DNA of 10,699 nt, taken from Parachlorella kessleri. Lineage: Eukaryota > Chlorophyta > Trebouxiophyceae > Chlorellales > Chlorellaceae. Below are positions 7,344-10,699 of the stretch, piece after piece. The DNA lies in NCBI GenBank assembly GCA_001598975.1, contig BBXU01000218.1, positions 1 through 10,699 on the forward strand. The letters run 5' to 3'. The translations under genes were made by a program, and so were the position numbers. The notes beneath the pieces were generated by a model. The model made no database searches, was not told the DNA's origin, and saw only the letters and a list, made by a program, of their open reading frames with translations. Every line of letters starts with the position of its first letter. The first letter of the stretch is position 1.

Positions 7344-7608
7344 GTGGCAAGAATGCCAAACTCACAACACCCAACAAAAACGCCCAGGGCTGCCCCTTAT
7401 AGGTCTAGCAGCTAGTCTGCAGTGATCAGTCGAAAGGCAAATAGATGTTCCGTAGGCGAGTGCAAGGTAGCTACTGCCCCCGCATGCCTTGCGGCAGAGG
7501 CAAACCGAGGATACAATGTGCTTAACAAAACAGTCGATACGCTTGTGGACGTGTCGAGGGCACCGGGCCAGAGGCAGGCAGAGGGGAACGTGCATCGAGG
7601 TCCCCCCA
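7344..7608. promoter_or_regulatory. Divergent intergenic region between the F-box and PIF1 genes
   Basis: The F-box gene starts at 7343 going left and the PIF1 gene starts somewhere between here and 7919 going right. No exon was recognised. A plus-strand ATG at 7445 followed by FRRRVQ and a GTAGCT donor could be an alternative first exon for PIF1 with a mitochondrial-type start, but this is a guess. Confidence 0.4.
7397..7401 (-). promoter_or_regulatory. TATA-like core promoter of the F-box gene
   Basis: On the minus strand CCTATAAGGGG places TATAA 54 nt before the ATG at 7343, so a transcript would begin about 25 nt before the start codon. A short 5' UTR is possible; no further elements support it. 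Confidence 0.35.
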
Positions 7609-7683
7609 ATGTGCTCCGCATGCTGCGCACCAGACACTTCTGGCATCAAGCTTACTGCCAAGAGCACCTTCAAGAAAATTGTG
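7609..7683 (+). other. Candidate first coding exon of PIF1
   Basis: An ATG at 7609 opens 25 codons (ending KLTAKSTFKKIV) up to a GTGAGC donor at 7684, in phase 0. Splicing to the acceptor CATCCCAG at 7918 would join it in frame to the next PIF1 exon, removing 235 nt. N-termini of PIF1 proteins are not conserved, so there is no similarity to confirm it. Confidence 0.3.
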
Positions 7684-7918
7684 GTGAGCACTGCTCCCAG
7701 ACTACCTCTTGGACGGTGGTACGAGGGCATCATTGTAGCCACGCATGGCTTTTTTGCGCCCTGGAGTGCTGTGCATGCTGCTCGGAGCTTGAACGGGTAA
7801 AGCCATGCGTAAAGCTTGTGCGTCTTGGTGTCCAATACTGAACGCTTCGTTCCCTGCCACCAAGAGTGCTGAGAGTTCGAAGTCCCACTGTTGCATGTCG
7901 TCGTCTTTTGCATCCCAG

Positions 7919-10658
7919 GGACGCAGCCTGTACACACGTCAGCAAACACATATTTCGGATACTGTCCTGCCATCTGTAAGGGGGTCACAAAGCCTGCACG
8001 TGGATGGCAGCGGGGTGTCACATGTTTCAGACACCTGCATGCCCACTGCGACAACAGGTTGCGCAAGTAGGGTTGGCACGCCCAGCAGAGAGGCACCGGC
8101 TGTTGAAAGCCCAGTGCTTTCGTCTGAGCAGGTATCTTGACCAGGCTGTGAAGCGTAGCCTTGCCAGAGTGCCCGCTTAGCCCTAATAGGAAACATCTTG
8201 AGCTCCCAGCCCCTTGTCCCCTGCTTGTTAAAGTTGGCGGGGCCTTTTAACGGTGCGTCTTTTCCAAGTCCCTCACCTTCAGTTCCGGTCTGCAGCTAAG
8301 AGTGGCAGAGCTGGTAGCGGCGGGCAAGAATGTCTTCTTCACAGGCAATGCCGGCACAGGTACTGTCAGGGAAGCAAAACACATGACTCTCCTCTCCCAT
8401 GCGAGGGGAAGAAGGTACTGATATGGACTGGACCGGGGCAGAGGGAACTCCTCTGCTGCACTCGCAGACCACGCATGCAGGAGATGTGCCCTCACTCCCA
8501 CCCTTGCGTGAGTGTGGCGTGCTATGCTATGCGAGCGACAAGTCAAATCTATGGCTGCAGGCAAGTCCTTCTTGCTGAACCACATCATCACCCACCTTAG
8601 AGAGCAGTATGGGTCGGACTTTCCTGCCAGCGTGGCCGTCACAGCAGCCACTGGAATTGCTGCCACGCACATCTCGGGCACGACGCTCCACTCAACGCTG
8701 GGGTGAGTGTATGACAAGTGCTACGGACAAGGGTATGCGCAGCACTTCACTGTGGTTGGGCTCTTGTAGGGCTTATTCGTGGCAGTGCCGCTGCAGTGCT
8801 TGGCAGTAGGTAGCTATGCTGGAATTGATTATACGACCGACCATTCCAGGGCCTGCCGCGTTCCTGAGGTGCTCCTTGGCAGCTGCATATGGCGCGTGAC
8901 AGAGCAAGCTGTTGGAGCTGAACAAATTCCGCGCGGCTGGGCTCTTTTGCTTGCCGGTATTTGGTCTGGGATTCAGGGCCACCTGGGAGGGCCGCTGCGC
9001 TGCAACGTGTATATGCTGGCTGGCTGCAGGTGCGGCGCACCCCGGACGACCCTCGACTTTGGGAGGATGTGGAAGAAGGACACCAGGGAGCGGCTGCGAC
9101 AGCTCAAGGTAGGACCAGGGAGGGCTGCCTGGCTGCAAATGCCAGCCCCACCTTGGCTGACGGCCCCCCAAGAGAGGCCTTGGGCCAGCAGAGCCTGTGT
9201 GCTAGCACACCTCCAAGCAGAGCAGGGCGTAGTTGCTGTGCGCCACTGCCATGCTCCAGGCGGGCAGCAAGGCCCTGTTCTTTGCACTCCGGCTGCCAGG
9301 TGGAAGCATGGAGCACTCTCTGAGGCTTGCGGTGCAGCCTCTGCCCTCAGCCGCAGAAGCGTAGTGCACCTGGTTTTGATTCAGGCGCCACCGCCGGGCC
9401 CCTCAGCAGGCCCGGCCTGGTCTCTGTGGATGCATGCCTCTCCGCGCAGCTCTGAGGATGAGAATAAGATACCGCTGCAGGTGCTGATCATTGACGAGAT
9501 CAGCATGATCTCTGGGGAGATGTTTGAGCTGCTGGAGGCCATGCTGCGCCAGATACGGGGAAGGGGCGACGCCTGCGGCGGCCTGCAGCTGGTGCTGTGC
9601 GGCGACTACTGCCAGCTGCCGCCCATCTCCCAGCGCTGGCAGCCGGAGACGCCGCCGGAGGCGTTCCTGAACCGGGGCTACACCTTCCAGTGCCCCGCGT
9701 GGGAGCGGTGCAACCTGCACTGCGTGCTGCTCACTCAGGCAAGCTCAGCCCCTGACTGGACCTTGGCTCTGGGGGCGGCGGGAAAGGCATTGCGCAAACT
9801 GTGTGTTGGGTGGAGTCTGGGTCCGGGGGTCTGGCTGGTGAGGGGCTTGCCTGGCTGCCAAAGCCAGCAGCCTCGGGTACAAGGGGAGCAAGGCGCATGC
9901 CCTGCCGGCCGCTGCTCCAGCTGCACCTCCCGAGAAGGAGCTCTGGCCTCCGTGGCTGCGCCTCCCGGGTCCCCCAAGCAGCCAGCACACCTTCCCCTCC
10001 CGCGTCAGCTCTAGCACCGTATGCTCCTGCGTCCACCCTACGTCCAGCACTGCATGCTCTGGTGTCCACCCTGCACATAGCACTGCATGCTGAAGCGTCC
10101 GCCCTACAAGGAGCACGGCGTGCTCCGCTCTCGTGGGGCAGGTGTGGCGGCAGCGGGACCAGGAGTTTGTGGCCATCCTGAACGACATCCGCCACGGCAG
10201 GGGGGGCGACGCGCTGCAGCGGCTGGTGCAGCGCTGCTCGCGGCCGCTGCGCGACCGCGGCGACGGCATCAAGCCCACACAGGCAAGGGAGGAGCCTCGC
10301 CAGCAAGGGCAGCTCATGTATGGCCAGGTGGTTGCTGCTCTTTGCCCGTCTGGGCGTGCCTACCTGCTGGATGGTTAGCCTCCTGCTTCCCAGCTTGCCA
10401 CCTGCGGTTGCGTTGGGCCCGCCTGCAGTAAGTGTTGAACCACGCGGTGGCTGGTGGTCACACCCTCAATGATAGGTTGCAGAGCTGGTTGATTGTTATT
10501 GTTGGCCTGGCATGGCATGAGGCTACGGTCCGCTTTGCGTGCATATCTGCCAAGCACTGGTGGAGCGCTGCCGCCTGCCCCCCTTGCAGCTGTTTGCGCG
10601 CAATGCTGACGTGGACCGAGTGAATGATGCTGAGCTAGCGGCCCTGCCAGGCGCTGCG
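7919..10658 (+). CDS. PIF1: PIF1-family 5'-3' DNA helicase (partial, seven exons)
   Basis: Exons 7919-8131, 8296-8359, 8561-8702, 9030-9108, 9481-9738, 10142-10282 and 10590-10658 join with consistent phases (322 residues) and continue beyond the window. PIF1 helicases unwind DNA 5' to 3' and act on G-quadruplexes, telomeres, replication forks and mitochondrial DNA. In order the sequence shows SSEQLRVAELVAAGKNVFF (Q-motif region), GNAGTGKS (Walker A), VTAATGIAATHISGTTLHS (motif Ia), a CGAP...FGRMWKK linker, VLIIDEISMISGEMFELLEA (Walker B), LQLVLCGDYCQLPPIS (motif III), CPAWERCNLHCVLLTQVW and RQRDQEFVAILNDIRHGR, then ARNADVDRVNDAELAALPG. The C-terminal motifs lie outside. The first 60 or so residues are low in conservation and rich in Ser and Thr; the exon 7919-8131 boundaries are less sure than the rest. 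Introns at 9739 and 10283 start with GC. The two halves of the Walker A glycine-lysine are split by an intron. Confidence 0.93.
9109..9480 (+). other. PIF1 intron that stays open in frame
   Basis: It starts GTAGGA after AAG and ends CCGCTGCAG before GTG. It is 372 nt (124 codons), phase 0, without an in-frame stop, so intron retention would insert 124 residues between the linker and Walker B. Similarity on both sides (RLRQLK then VLIIDE) shows that it is normally removed. Confidence 0.8.
9739..10141 (+). other. GC-AG intron of PIF1
   Basis: The exon ends ACTCAG and the intron begins GCAAGC; it ends GTGGGGCAG. The join gives VLLTQ-VWRQRDQEF, matching the PIF1 family pattern (LT-x-VFRQ-x-D-x-EF) exactly, and no GT nearby does so. 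The donor fits the known GC-AG class, which tends to have strong flanking consensus (AG|GCAAG). Confidence 0.85.
10013..10126 (+). repeat. 33-bp minisatellite, about 3.5 copies
   Basis: Units begin AGCAC at 10013, 10046, 10079 and 10112, exactly 33 bp apart; shared elements are AGCACYG, ATGCT and GTCCRCCCT. The array lies inside the GC-AG intron of PIF1 and ends about 15 bp before the acceptor. Its period is a multiple of three, so it reads as an 11-residue repeat on the minus strand, without other signs of coding. Confidence 0.85.
10283..10589 (+). other. Second GC-AG intron of PIF1
   Basis: The exon ends ACACAG and the intron begins GCAAGG, ending CCCCTTGCAG. The join gives GIKPTQ-LFARNADVDRVN, which fits the PIF1 pattern of a basic-Pro-Thr-x-Leu-[YF] stretch followed by N-x-x-V-x-x-x-N. 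Confidence 0.8.
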
Positions 10659-10681
10659 GTGGGTTGTGCTGCATATCCCTC

Positions 10682-10698
10682 GGGGGGGGGGGGGGGGG
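10682..10698 (+). repeat. Run of 17 G at the window end
   Basis: A pure G homopolymer lies within the next PIF1 intron, just after a GTGGGT donor at 10659. It may be a true tract or a point where sequencing or assembly lost track. Confidence 0.9.
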
Positions 10699-10699
10699 T

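Noticed and set aside
7362..8096. 244-codon open frame on the minus strand
   Set aside because: It starts at GTG, has no recognisable motif, lies opposite the PIF1 5' region and runs into the F-box promoter.
8779..10014. 411-codon open frame on the plus strand
   Set aside because: It is not one gene product: it runs through two PIF1 introns that happen to lack stops and contains only the exons 9030-9108 and 9481-9738.
9731..10306. 190-191-codon minus-strand frames with an 11-residue repeat
   Set aside because: Shadow of PIF1 exons and of the 33-bp minisatellite in GC-rich DNA; no independent motif.

Overview
The window looks like nuclear DNA of a green alga, most likely a chlorophyte close to Chlamydomonas and its relatives. 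The reasons are GC-rich coding sequence, genes split by GC-rich introns of about 130-400 nt, the TGTAA type of poly(A) signal, and a nuclear gene for a sulfate-binding protein of the chloroplast sulfate transporter type. Placement rests on these features alone.

Layout. Positions 60-787 (minus) hold two exons of a sulfate-binding protein gene; it runs off the left edge and its first exon is not resolved. Positions 788-1496 show no convincing gene. Positions 1497-2531 (plus) hold short hydrophobic coding-like blocks in shifting frames, either an unrecognised multi-span membrane protein gene or its decayed copy, followed by a TGTAA signal at 2698. Positions 2715-3602 are gene-poor but structured: a 101-bp perfect-arm inverted repeat, a 28-bp perfect palindrome, a TATA box, and two short tandem duplications. 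Positions 3603-4094 (plus) hold a 163-codon open frame for a small three-span membrane protein. Positions 4095-5140 are probably overlapping 3' UTRs of convergent genes.

Positions 5141-7343 (minus) hold a six-exon gene whose phases all agree and which gives a 317-residue protein: an N-terminal F-box followed by an animal-type F-box-associated (FBA, FBXO2/FBXO6-like) domain. Such proteins are substrate receptors of SCF ubiquitin ligases, and several animal members recognise N-glycans. Divergent from it, positions 7919-10658 (plus) hold seven exons of a PIF1-family DNA helicase; the gene continues beyond the right edge. Two of its introns in a row begin with GC instead of GT, and one contains a 33-bp minisatellite.

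The genes have no obvious shared pathway: plastid sulfate uptake, ubiquitin-dependent substrate recognition and DNA unwinding. This is what one expects of a eukaryotic nuclear locus. No CRISPR array, rRNA, convincing tRNA or complete transposon was seen. The best candidates for novelty are the FBA-type F-box gene and the orphan three-span protein. All exon models come from reading splice sites and protein similarity by eye.
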